From: Pseudomonas tremae
GTDB lineage: Bacteria > Pseudomonadota > Gammaproteobacteria > Pseudomonadales > Pseudomonadaceae
Direction: 5' to 3'
Assembly (NCBI RefSeq): GCF_001401155.1
Contig: NZ_LJRO01000117.1
Location: 62,001 to 126,000 of the forward strand
DNA length: 64,000 nucleotides
The translations under genes were made by a program, and so were the position numbers. The notes under the pieces were generated by a model. It was not told the origin of the DNA and ran no database searches. It worked only from the letters and a program-made list of their open reading frames with translations. The first letter of the stretch is position 1. Every line of letters starts with the position of its first letter. Positions 49,164 to 57,078 of the stretch are shown in pieces.

Positions 49164-49565
49164 ATGAAAAAAATGCTTACGGCTTACCTCGGCACGCTGC
49201 TGGCGTTCCTGATTCTCGACGGGCTATGGCTTGGCGTGTTCATGGGGCCTGTCTATCGGGAATGGCTTGGGCCGCTGATGCTGGCGACACCGGTGGTCGG
49301 GCCCGCCGTGGCGTTCTATCTGCTTTACGGTGTTGGCGTGGTGGTGTTCGGCGTGATGCCGGCAGTCAGGGAGCAGCGGATGAGCCGTGCCACGCTGTTC
49401 AGCGGCTTGCTGGGGCTGGTTGCCTACGGCACGTATGACCTGACCAACTGGGCGACATTACAGGGCTGGCCTGCGCAACTGGCGCTGATCGATCTGGCCT
49501 GGGGTACTGTCGTCTCCGCGCTGGCCGGTACGGCAGGCTACCTGGCGGTGCGACGCTTCGCCTGA
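49164..49565 (+). CDS. DUF2177 family membrane protein
   Basis: This 133-residue inner-membrane protein has four hydrophobic segments. The motifs LDGLWLGVFMGPVYREWLG near 18 and YGTYDLTNWATLQGWP near 92 identify the DUF2177 family. The function is unknown; some members neighbour cyclopropane-fatty-acid or photolyase-type genes, which is not the case here. It lies 148 nt after the CvfB-like gene. Confidence 0.87.
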   Translation: MKKMLTAYLGTLLAFLILDGLWLGVFMGPVYREWLGPLMLATPVVGPAVAFYLLYGVGVVVFGVMPAVREQRMSRATLFSGLLGLVAYGTYDLTNWATLQGWPAQLALIDLAWGTVVSALAGTAGYLAVRRFA

Positions 49566-49631
49566 GGACTGCGCGCAGCGATGAACGTCACTGAGGCGCG
49601 CTGTTCAGTCGCTGCTGCCATTAAAAGCAGG

Positions 49632-50012
49632 TCAGTTCTGCAGAAAACCGGCAAAACCCAGATTGCTGCCCTTGGGGCGCATGTCTTTGAGAAATGAGTC
49701 CTTGTCGGCGCTCAGTTCGAGGCTGACGGTCGGTTTGCGCTTGTCGGCATTGCGCACTTCAAGACCTTCCATGTGATCGCGCATGAATACAGTGGTCACT
49801 TTGAGGTGTAGCAACTGGTCTGTTTCAGGCGTGTGCAGCAGCAGATGCAGCCATTCGTACTGGCCTACCTGCAGGCGCGGCACCGGCAGGTCGAACCACC
49901 AGATATTGCGTTTAGGGTCGAGCACAGCGAAATGGGTGTTGTTGACGCCGAGCACTGCGCCGCCCAGATCCTGGTTTCTGCGTGCAATGGCCAGCTTTTT
50001 ATCGAGTTTCAT
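49632..50012 (-). CDS. Conserved hypothetical cytoplasmic protein
   Basis: The frame gives 126 residues from the ATG at 50012 (MKLDKKLAIARR), which has AGGA upstream; a 40-codon extension to 50132 has no family look. The sequence is beta-rich (NTHFAVLDPKRNIWWFDLP, YEWLHLLLHTPETDQLLHLKV). No signal peptide or known motif is visible. I remember similar proteins only as Pseudomonas hypotheticals. Confidence 0.72.
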   Translation of the reverse strand: MKLDKKLAIARRNQDLGGAVLGVNNTHFAVLDPKRNIWWFDLPVPRLQVGQYEWLHLLLHTPETDQLLHLKVTTVFMRDHMEGLEVRNADKRKPTVSLELSADKDSFLKDMRPKGSNLGFAGFLQN

Positions 50013-50253
50013 AGCGTTCCTGAGAATCGGTTTGTTCAGCGTGTCGGCCTTGCCGGACAACGGTGCCGCGTATTCTCGCACAAAGTCCGGCGCGCGCTCG
50101 TTTCTACGCTTGAAATGCAGGTGTGCAGGCAAGCGGACCAGCGGCGACGTCGGTCGCGATATTCATGAAACTCTTCGTTCTCGGTGAAGGTCAACTTCTG
50201 TGTCGATTACGACAACCTATTCCAGTGCGGTCTTCAGACCCAGGAGATTTTCG

Positions 50254-50445
50254 ATGAGCAGTACCAGCGATAAAGTCAAAGGCATGGCCAACGAAGCCGT
50301 TGGTAACGTCAAACAGGCTGTTGGCAAGGCCACCGATAACACGAATTTGAGGGCTGAAGGCAAGGTTCAAGAGTTGAAGGGCGAGGGCCAGCAGGCCAAA
50401 GGCGAAGTGAAAGACGCGATCAAGAAAGGCGTCGACAAGGCGTAA
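50254..50445 (+). CDS. CsbD-family stress protein
   Basis: This 63-residue, highly charged protein contains the CsbD pattern SDKVKGMANEAVGNVKQAVGKATDN and ends with KGEVKDAIKKGVDKA. CsbD proteins rise in general stress and stationary phase; their biochemical role is not known. The ATG at 50254 follows AGGAG. A clear terminator hairpin follows 45 nt downstream, so it is a single-gene transcript. Confidence 0.9.
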   Translation: MSSTSDKVKGMANEAVGNVKQAVGKATDNTNLRAEGKVQELKGEGQQAKGEVKDAIKKGVDKA

Positions 50446-50489
50446 ACGGAGCGTTCCCGTCGCCTTCTGCACGGGAATGAGCGACGCCG

Positions 50490-50517
50490 ATAACGGTCAT
50501 CCACGGATGGCCGTTAT
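50490..50517 (+). terminator. Terminator after csbD-like gene
   Basis: ATAACGGTCATC and GATGGCCGTTAT pair over 12 bp with one G-U wobble and a very short loop, followed by GCTTTCT. Confidence 0.65.
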
Positions 50518-50674
50518 GCTTTCTGCCTTGCGGGACTGAAACCTTTCAAGACCTGTCCAGTCAATGTGCCATCGGTATTTGCGTATAACCTTGTGATTAC
50601 ACAAGGCCTGCGATGCAGAAAATGCCGGTCTTCAGGATGTTAGGTGTTCCAGTTCGGGAGCAAGAGGAAGCGCC

Positions 50675-51646
50675 ATGATTTTCCCCCATTTGCGTAAACT
50701 GTCAGTCGGTAAAGTACTGGTGCGCACCGTCAACGAGTTTCTCGACGACGAGATGTCCACCTATGCGTCGGCACTGGCTTATCAGATGCTGTTTTCTTTG
50801 TTCCCGTTTTTGCTGTTTCTGATCGCCTTGATCGGCTTTCTGCACCTTCCGGATTTTTTCTCCTGGCTGCGCCTGCAGTCCGAGTTTCTGTTGCCACCGC
50901 AGGCGCTCGAACAGGTCAACCCGGTTATTGATCAGTTGCAGCAGTCCAAGGGCGGTTTGCTCTCGATCGGTATCGTGATCGCCTTGTGGACAGCGTCGGC
51001 TGGCGTTCGTCTGATGATGAGCGCCATGAACGCGGCCTACGATGTGGTCGAAGGTCGTCCCATCTGGAAGCGTTTTCCGCTGTCGATCCTGTACACCGTC
51101 GGCATTGCCGGCATGTTGCTGGCAGCAGCGGCTTTCATGGTGCTGGGGCCTCAGGTGATGAACTGGATTGCTGCACAGGTCGGGATGGAAGAGATCATCG
51201 TGACGCTGTGGACCATCTTGCGCTGGCCCGCGATCATTATCTTGCTGATGGTCGCCGTGGCACTGATCTACTACGTGATGCCTGACGTCAAACAAGAGTT
51301 TCGCTTTATCACACCGGGTTCGGTATTGGCTGTGGTGGTGTGGATTGTGGCTTCGCTGGCGTTTGGTTTCTACGTCAAGACCTTCGCCGACTACAACGCC
51401 ATGTATGGAAGTATCGGTGCGATCATCGTGCTGTTGCTGTATTTCTACATCTCGGCCGCCGTGCTGCTGCTGGGCGCGGAAATGAATGCGGTGATCGAGC
51501 ATATGTCTGCCGAGGGTAAGGAAGCGGGCGAGAAAGAGCCGGGCGACGGTCTGGGCGATGAGCAGGAAGAGGCGGGTGGCAAACAGCATGTTTCCGGGTT
51601 GGGGCGTGATCATTCCGTACCAATGCCCAAGGCTGAAGAAACCTGA
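50675..51646 (+). CDS. YihY/BrkB-family inner-membrane protein
   Basis: This 323-residue protein has about six transmembrane helices between residues 30 and 265. Family landmarks are STYASALAYQMLFSLFPFLLFLIALIGF near 25, SASAGVRLMMSAMNAAYDVVEGRPIWKRF near 105 and FADYNAMYGSIGAIIVLLLYFYISAAVLLLGAEMNAVIE near 230. The tail is hydrophilic and acidic (about 275-323). The family is sometimes called ribonuclease BN by mistake; it is more likely a transporter or envelope protein. The next gene, def, follows 46 nt later. Confidence 0.9.
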   Translation: MIFPHLRKLSVGKVLVRTVNEFLDDEMSTYASALAYQMLFSLFPFLLFLIALIGFLHLPDFFSWLRLQSEFLLPPQALEQVNPVIDQLQQSKGGLLSIGIVIALWTASAGVRLMMSAMNAAYDVVEGRPIWKRFPLSILYTVGIAGMLLAAAAFMVLGPQVMNWIAAQVGMEEIIVTLWTILRWPAIIILLMVAVALIYYVMPDVKQEFRFITPGSVLAVVVWIVASLAFGFYVKTFADYNAMYGSIGAIIVLLLYFYISAAVLLLGAEMNAVIEHMSAEGKEAGEKEPGDGLGDEQEEAGGKQHVSGLGRDHSVPMPKAEET

Positions 51647-51692
51647 TGGCCATGTATGACAAGATGGCGTTTTATGCGAAGGACCAGCAGCC

Positions 51693-52232
51693 ATGATTCG
51701 TAATATTCTCAAGATGGGCGATGAGCGTCTGTTGCGCATCGCTCCACCTGTTCCGACAGAGATGTTCGGCAGCAGCGAACTCGAAACGCTGATTGCCGAC
51801 ATGTTCGAAACCATGCACAGCGTGGGCGGCGTTGGCCTGGCGGCGCCGCAGATTGGTATCGATCTGCAACTGGTGATCTTCGGTTTCGAGCGCAGCGAAC
51901 GCTATCCAGAAGCCGAGGCCGTCCCGCAGACAATCCTGCTCAACCCGCTGATTACCCCGCTTGGCCCGAACATGGAAGAGGGCTGGGAGGGGTGTCTTTC
52001 AGTGCCGGGGCTTCGCGGTATGGTTGATCGTTACCAAAGTATTCGCTATGAGGGTTTCGACCCGGATGGCCTGCCCATCGAGCGGGTTGCTCACGGCTTC
52101 CATGCGCGGGTTGTGCAACACGAATGCGATCACCTGATCGGACGCTTATACCCTTCGCGTATCACCGATTTCAGCAAGTTCGGCTTCATGGACGTGATGT
52201 TTCCGGACATGGACCCCAATGCTGATGAATGA
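51693..52232 (+). CDS. def: Peptide deformylase
   Basis: This 179-residue metalloenzyme removes the N-formyl group from nascent proteins at the ribosome. All three motifs are intact: [10 protein letters not shown] near 48, EGCLSVPG with metal ligand Cys101, and QHECDH with His143, Glu144 and His147. It is not next to fmt, unlike the main def operon of Pseudomonas, so this is probably an additional copy; that is inference, since the rest of the genome is not visible. It is convergent with the GNAT gene. Confidence 0.93.
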   Translation: MIRNILKMGDERLLRIAPPVPTEMFGSSELETLIADMFETMHSVGGVGLAAPQIGIDLQLVIFGFERSERYPEAEAVPQTILLNPLITPLGPNMEEGWEGCLSVPGLRGMVDRYQSIRYEGFDPDGLPIERVAHGFHARVVQHECDHLIGRLYPSRITDFSKFGFMDVMFPDMDPNADE

Positions 52233-52256
52233 CAGCGTGCTGCTCCCTTCAGCCCG

Positions 52257-52667
52257 TCAGGCTTCCCGAGACAGCGCAATCAACGCCTTGCTGCGGCTAT
52301 AGCGCATCAATCGCTCGCCCAGTACTTGTGGCAAACGCTGCGCTGTTTCAAACCCCATGAGCTGATAAAACCCCAGCAAGTCAGGGTGACAGAACAACCA
52401 GACTGGCCCCGAGAGTGGCAGCAGCGCCGCCTCTATCAAGCGTTCCGCCACGGATTGGCCACGCTGTGCCGGGGCGACAAAAAGCCCCGTCAGCCAGTGG
52501 CCCTCCGCCACGGGCGAAAGGCACAAAGCCCCGACTATCTCGCCCTGCTTTGCTACCCATATATGCCCTTTGCTGGCGGGTCGCATCGACGACTGGTGTT
52601 CGCGATAGAACTTGCCCAGCAGCGGGCGACACGTATCGGGTAACAGGCAATACTGAATTTCTGACAT
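52257..52667 (-). CDS. GNAT-family acetyltransferase
   Basis: This is a small 136-residue GNAT protein with the acetyl-CoA-binding region LTGLFVAPAQRGQSVAERLIEAAL near 62 and a C-terminal strand WLFCHPDLLGFYQLMGFETA, the usual 'YxxxGF' end. I prefer the start at 52667 (MSEIQYCLLP); the frame continues to 52721 with 18 less typical residues. The substrate is unknown. Confidence 0.8.
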   Translation of the reverse strand: MSEIQYCLLPDTCRPLLGKFYREHQSSMRPASKGHIWVAKQGEIVGALCLSPVAEGHWLTGLFVAPAQRGQSVAERLIEAALLPLSGPVWLFCHPDLLGFYQLMGFETAQRLPQVLGERLMRYSRSKALIALSREA

Positions 52668-52797
52668 CGCAAGCGAACTCGCCGGCACGGAATGGAGGGG
52701 TTGCATCATACAGAGGCTCATCTCGTTACAACTAATGACCGCGTAACGATGTCGATACTGTCAGCTATGTTTTCTTTACCCGCCATTCGAGGTGAGC

Positions 52798-53811
52798 ATG
52801 AGATCAATAACACGACTGCTGAGCTGTTCCCTGCTGGCGCTGGGGCTGCTCGGTCCGCCAGCTATGGCGGCTGAAAAAAACGCGCCGATCCAGTTCGGCG
52901 CGCTGACCTGGGAAAGCGGCAGTCTGATTACCGAGGTATTGCGCACGCTGGTCGAAAAGGGCTACGGCTACCCGACCGACACGTTGCCCGGCAGTACCGT
53001 CAGCCTCGAAACTGCGCTGGCCAAAAATGATATTCAGGTCATCGCCGAAGAGTGGACCGGACGCAGCCCGGTATGGGTCAAGGCCGAAGCTGACGGCAAG
53101 GTTTTCGGTCTGGGCAATATCGTCAAAGGTGCGACCGAAGGCTGGTGGGTACCTGAATACGTGATCAAGGGCGATGCTGCCAAAGGCATCAAACCGATGG
53201 CGCCGGACCTGAAGTCGGTGGCTGACCTGGCCCGTTACAAGGATGTGTTCAAAGACCCGGAGTCGCCTGACAAAGGACGTTTTCTCAACAGTCCGAGCGG
53301 CTGGACCTCCGAGATCGTCAACACCCAGAAACTCAAGGCCTATGGGCTGAGCGACAGCTTCGTCAACTTCCGTACAGGCTCGGGCGCTGCGCTGGATGCC
53401 GAGATCGGGTCGGCCATCCGCCGTGGCAAACCGGTGCTGTTCTACTACTGGTCGCCGACCCCGCTGCTGGGCAGTTACAAGCTGATCAAGCTTGAAGAAC
53501 CCCCTTTCGACGCCGATGCCTGGAAAACCCTGACCGATGCCAGCAATCCTGACCCGCGCGGTTCCTCTTCGCTGGACGCCACGCTGTCTATCGGCGTGTC
53601 CGCAGCGTTCAGCAAGCAGTACCCGGAACTGGTGAGTTTCTTCAAACAAGTGGATTTCCCTATCGATCTGCTCAACCAGACGCTGGCTGAAATGAGCGAA
53701 AAACACCAGGACCCGCAAGTTGTCGCCAAGGCGTTTCTCAAGCAACACCCGGATGTCTGGAAAGCCTGGCTGCCTGCCGATGTAGCAGCGCGCGTCAGTA
53801 GCGCGTTGTAA
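52798..53811 (+). CDS. ABC-type glycine betaine/proline-type substrate-binding protein, orphan
   Basis: This 337-residue periplasmic binding protein of the OpuAC family has a signal peptide (cleavage near AMA-AE). Landmarks are FGALTWESGSLITEVLRTLVEKGYGY, AEEWTGRSPVWVKAEADGKVF near 85, a tryptophan-rich EGWWVPEYVIKGD near 118, and RRGKPVLFYYWSPTP near 203, where aromatic residues would form the quaternary-amine cage. No permease or ATPase is beside it; Pseudomonas uses several such orphan binding proteins with one shared Cbc transporter, which may apply here. An ATG at 52798 with GAGGT upstream is preferred over the GTG six bases earlier. Confidence 0.87.
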   Translation: MRSITRLLSCSLLALGLLGPPAMAAEKNAPIQFGALTWESGSLITEVLRTLVEKGYGYPTDTLPGSTVSLETALAKNDIQVIAEEWTGRSPVWVKAEADGKVFGLGNIVKGATEGWWVPEYVIKGDAAKGIKPMAPDLKSVADLARYKDVFKDPESPDKGRFLNSPSGWTSEIVNTQKLKAYGLSDSFVNFRTGSGAALDAEIGSAIRRGKPVLFYYWSPTPLLGSYKLIKLEEPPFDADAWKTLTDASNPDPRGSSSLDATLSIGVSAAFSKQYPELVSFFKQVDFPIDLLNQTLAEMSEKHQDPQVVAKAFLKQHPDVWKAWLPADVAARVSSAL

Positions 53812-53828
53812 GCAGGTAAACCGGACAT

Positions 53829-54317
53829 ATGCAAGGCTCGCGCAGGGTGTGGCATACCGGGCTGGCATTGGTTGCCTGTCTGGGGCTGGATGCCCTGCGG
53901 CCGGTGAGTGCCGAAGATGTCGACGACACGGCGCTGGCACTGGTGGAGCAGCGAAATCTGGGCGAGGGCCTGGCCTGGCTGGGTTATCAGGCCGCCTCGC
54001 GTACTGCCGCTTTTGCCGCTATGGTGAAATCGGTCGGCAGGATCGAGGCCCAGACCCTGGTGCAGAACGAACTGCGCTATTTGCAGCCTGATTACCAGAG
54101 CCAGTGGGATCGCAATCTTGCGGCCTCTTACGCGCACTCATTCACTGCCGAGGAACTGCGCTCGCTCGATCAGGGCGAGAGTTCGCTATCACTGGCAAAC
54201 AGCTTCAGAGTGAGAAATGCAAGAGTCATTGCTGATATGAAAGCTCGATCCTCTGAACTGCTCGAACAATTTGTGGCACGCGCACTGGGCAATGCTCAAA
54301 TGACGCTGCAACACTGA
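53829..54317 (+). CDS. Secreted hypothetical protein (DUF2059-like)
   Basis: This 162-residue protein has a signal peptide (cleavage near VSA-ED). The phrase SYAHSFTAEELRSLDQ near 100 resembles the DUF2059 pattern, though the SPAGQK part is not seen. The protein is otherwise helical. It begins 17 nt after the binding-protein gene and is followed after 34 nt by the deaminase, so the three may form an operon. The function is unknown. Confidence 0.72.
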   Translation: MQGSRRVWHTGLALVACLGLDALRPVSAEDVDDTALALVEQRNLGEGLAWLGYQAASRTAAFAAMVKSVGRIEAQTLVQNELRYLQPDYQSQWDRNLAASYAHSFTAEELRSLDQGESSLSLANSFRVRNARVIADMKARSSELLEQFVARALGNAQMTLQH

Positions 54318-54351
54318 CACCTACTTAACGTTAACGACGCGAGGCAAAATC

Positions 54352-54789
54352 ATGGACGCATTCATGCGAGCGGCATTCGAAGAGGCGCAGCGTGGGCAGG
54401 AAGAGGGTGGTATTCCCATAGGTTCGGTCATCGTGCATGACGGCAAGATCATCGGTCGTGGTCGCAATCGTCGGGTGCAAAATGCCAGTGCCACGCTGCA
54501 CGGTGAAATGGACGCACTGGAAAATGCCGGTCGCCAACCTGCCAGCGTGTACAGGGAGGCGGTGCTCTACACAACGCTCTCGCCTTGCGCCATGTGCAGC
54601 GGTGCGATTCTGCTCTACGGCATTCGCAAGGTCATTGTGGGCGAGAACCAGTCTTTCATGGGCGAAGAAGACTTATTGCGCTCACGAGGGGTGCAGATCG
54701 ATGTACTTGATGATGCAGCATGCAAACACATGATGCAGAACTTCATTAACAACAAGCCTGACCTGTGGAACGAAGACATCGGCGAGTAA
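54352..54789 (+). CDS. Cytosine deaminase-like nucleoside/base deaminase (fungal FCY1 type)
   Basis: This 145-residue zinc enzyme of the CDA fold has His50-Gly-Glu52 in ATLHGEMDALENAG, and Cys79 and Cys82 in LYTTLSPCAMCSGAI, giving a complete metal site and proton-shuttle Glu. The sequence resembles yeast cytosine deaminase Fcy1 to its last residues (VGEN near 106, PDLWNEDIGE at the end), more than TadA or guanine deaminase. It should convert cytosine to uracil in the cytoplasm for pyrimidine salvage. Most bacteria use the unrelated CodA for this. It is third in a possible operon with a betaine-type binding protein, which gives no functional hint. Confidence 0.87.
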   Translation: MDAFMRAAFEEAQRGQEEGGIPIGSVIVHDGKIIGRGRNRRVQNASATLHGEMDALENAGRQPASVYREAVLYTTLSPCAMCSGAILLYGIRKVIVGENQSFMGEEDLLRSRGVQIDVLDDAACKHMMQNFINNKPDLWNEDIGE

Positions 54790-54923
54790 CGGCTGGTTGT
54801 CAATTGTTCCTGTACCTGCCCTGAGTACTGCGACGCTCCGAATTTAAATCGCTGACTGCGGTTTGTGCCACTAGTGTGCCGCTAACGATGATAATCTTCT
54901 CTCATTGTCCTTAGTGCATGCAC

Positions 54924-54942
54924 ACCACGGTGGTACCGTGGT
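54924..54942. promoter_or_regulatory. Inverted repeat before the RsbQ-like gene
   Basis: ACCACGG and CCGTGGT, separated by five bases, form a perfect 7-bp inverted repeat 18 nt before the ATG at 54961 and just ahead of CATTTTTC and the CGGAG ribosome binding site. It could be an operator, or with the T-run a weak attenuator. Confidence 0.45.
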
Positions 54943-54960
54943 CATTTTTCGGAGCCCGAT

Positions 54961-55782
54961 ATGTCGGTCCAGCAGCGCAACAACGTCAACGTTATGGGTG
55001 AGGGACCGGCCACCCTGATTTTCGCTCATGGATTTGGTTGCAATCAGCACATGTGGCGGTTCATGGCCCCGCACTTTGCAGAGCGCTTCAAGGTTGTGCT
55101 GTTTGATCTGGTGGGCAGCGGTCAGTCGGATACTTCGACCTGGTTTCCGCATAAATACGCATCACTCAAGGGCTACGCGACCGACTTGCTTGAGCTGGTG
55201 AACGAGTATGCGGGCGCTGGCCCCGTCATTCATGTCGGGCATTCGGTCAGTTGCATGATTGCGGTACTCGCCGAGCTTGAATCCCCTGGCCGTTTCGACG
55301 GCCAGGTCATGGTCGGCCCGTCACCTCATTACCTCAACGACGGTGACTACGTCGGTGGCTTCACGCGGGCGGATGTAGACTCACTGCTGGAAACGCTCGA
55401 AAGCAATTATCTGGGTTGGGCCAGCACCATGGCGCCGACCCTCATGGGCACCTCGAACCCGCCTGAGCTTAGTGAAGAACTTGCCAGCAGCCTCTGCCGC
55501 ACCAATGCCGAGATTGCCAGGCAGTTCGCCCGTGTCACCTTTCTCTCCGATCATCGTGCCGATGTCGAAAAGCTCAAGACCCGAACGCTGATCCTGCAGA
55601 GTAGCGATGACCTTGTCGTGCCAGTTCAGGTGGGTGAATACCTGCATCGGGTCATCACCGACAGCACACTGCACATGATCGACAACGTCGGGCATTACCC
55701 GCACATGAGTGCGCCGCAGGAATGCATCATTGCCATGAACCAGTTTCTGGCGTTTTACGAGAGCGCCGAACATGTCGCTTGA
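54961..55782 (+). CDS. RsbQ-like alpha/beta hydrolase
   Basis: This 273-residue protein is close to Bacillus RsbQ and to the plant KAI2/D14 receptors: FAHGFGCNQHMW at 21-32, nucleophile Ser95 in VGHSVSC, then MVGPSPHYLNDGDYVGGF, ESNYLGWASTMAP, FLSDHR, Asp217 in LQSSDDLVVP and His245 in DNVGHYPHMS. In B. subtilis RsbQ works with the PAS-domain phosphatase RsbP in energy-stress signalling, probably by turning over a small hydrophobic ligand. Here the downstream gene, overlapping by 11 nt, starts with a PAS-like domain followed by a histidine kinase, so the same sensor pairing seems to feed a phosphorelay. The ligand is unknown. Confidence 0.92.
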   Translation: MSVQQRNNVNVMGEGPATLIFAHGFGCNQHMWRFMAPHFAERFKVVLFDLVGSGQSDTSTWFPHKYASLKGYATDLLELVNEYAGAGPVIHVGHSVSCMIAVLAELESPGRFDGQVMVGPSPHYLNDGDYVGGFTRADVDSLLETLESNYLGWASTMAPTLMGTSNPPELSEELASSLCRTNAEIARQFARVTFLSDHRADVEKLKTRTLILQSSDDLVVPVQVGEYLHRVITDSTLHMIDNVGHYPHMSAPQECIIAMNQFLAFYESAEHVA

Positions 55783-56953
55783 ACAAGTGACTCTGCCGCT
55801 TACGGAAGACCTTTACGAGCACGCCGCCTGCGGGCTGGTGGTGACCCTGCCGAACGGCACCATAGAGCGTGTCAACCTGACTTTTTGCCGTTGGCTGGAG
55901 CTGGAGCGCGAGGCTGTCGTGGGTCGCCGTTTTCAGGATTTGCTGAACCTTGCCGGCAAGGTCTTTTTGCAGACCCACTGGGCACCGCTGCTGCAGAGCC
56001 AGGGCTCGATCGCCGAGGTCAAGGTCGAGCTGCTGCACGCCGATGGCCACCCTGTGCCCATGATGCTCAACGCCGTGCGCCGCGAATACCCGTCCGGGTT
56101 TCTGCATGAAGTGGCGGTGTTCCTCGCCGAAGAGCGCAACAAGTACGAGCGCGAATTGTTGGCATCGCGCAAGATGGCCGAAGAGTTGTTGCAGCAGCAG
56201 ATGACGGTTCAGACCGAGCTGACTTCGGCGCGCAACCGCCTGCGTCTGGCCCATGCCGAAGCAGAGATACGCGCGATTTTTGCCGAGCAGATGATCGGCA
56301 TCGTCAGCCACGACCTGCGCAACCCGTTGGCGGCCATCAAGATGGCCGCCGGCCTCCTGGAACGTACCCCGCTGGAGTCGCGCCAGGAGCGGATTCTGGG
56401 TCACATTCACCATTCGACCGACCGTGCCGAGCGCATGATCGTCGACTTGCTGGATTTCACCCATGCCCGCGTCGGCAGCGGCATTACCGTTGTCCCTCAG
56501 TCTGTTGACCTGCATGCGCTGATCGCTAGGGGTGTCGAGGAGTTGCGTCAGGCGTTCCCCGACCGGGTCTTGACGCACCGCAGCGAAGGTGAGGGCGCCT
56601 GTGTCGCTGACCCGGACCGTTTGCTGCAGATGCTGAGCAATCTGGTGAGCAATGCCGTCAATTACGGCGCCGATCACAGTGAGGTATTAATCACATCGTC
56701 ATTCGAGACGTATCTGATCAAGCTGTCGGTGCATAACGAAGGCGAGCCCATACCAATGGAAAAGGTCGATGACCTGTATGAGCCGGTGGTTCGTGTGGTC
56801 AGTGACAGCGACGAAACCCGCACGGTTGGGCTCGGGCTGTTTATCGTGCGCGAAATCGTCCGTGCGCACCTGGGAGACGTGACGGTCAATTCTTCGGCGC
56901 AGGCCGGCACGACCTTCACTGTCGCTTTTCCGCGGCCCACTGCAAAAAGCTGA
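55772..56953 (+). CDS. PAS-domain sensor histidine kinase (RsbQ-coupled)
   Basis: This 393-residue cytoplasmic kinase has no transmembrane segment. A PAS-like domain occupies about 10-125 (HAACGLVVTLPNGTIERVN, then WLELEREAVVGRRFQDLL), a coiled coil about 128-170, the H-box VSHDLRNPLAAIK near 178, and the ATPase domain from 285 on with N-box LSNLVSNAVNYG and G-box VGLGLFIVREIV. It overlaps the RsbQ-like gene by 11 nt, a sign of translational coupling and joint function. No response regulator is adjacent. It probably autophosphorylates when its PAS domain receives the hydrolase product or the hydrolase itself; that is inference from RsbQP. Confidence 0.92.
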   Translation: MSLEQVTLPLTEDLYEHAACGLVVTLPNGTIERVNLTFCRWLELEREAVVGRRFQDLLNLAGKVFLQTHWAPLLQSQGSIAEVKVELLHADGHPVPMMLNAVRREYPSGFLHEVAVFLAEERNKYERELLASRKMAEELLQQQMTVQTELTSARNRLRLAHAEAEIRAIFAEQMIGIVSHDLRNPLAAIKMAAGLLERTPLESRQERILGHIHHSTDRAERMIVDLLDFTHARVGSGITVVPQSVDLHALIARGVEELRQAFPDRVLTHRSEGEGACVADPDRLLQMLSNLVSNAVNYGADHSEVLITSSFETYLIKLSVHNEGEPIPMEKVDDLYEPVVRVVSDSDETRTVGLGLFIVREIVRAHLGDVTVNSSAQAGTTFTVAFPRPTAKS

Positions 56954-57078
56954 AGTCTACGTAACCACGGCTACTCGTCGGGGCAATCTTCAAACAGGTC
57001 GATCCCTGGCGCACAAAGACGCGTCAGGCACGTAGAATGTCGCGCTGCGCCATTACCTCCAGGCTAGACAGGTCTTAC

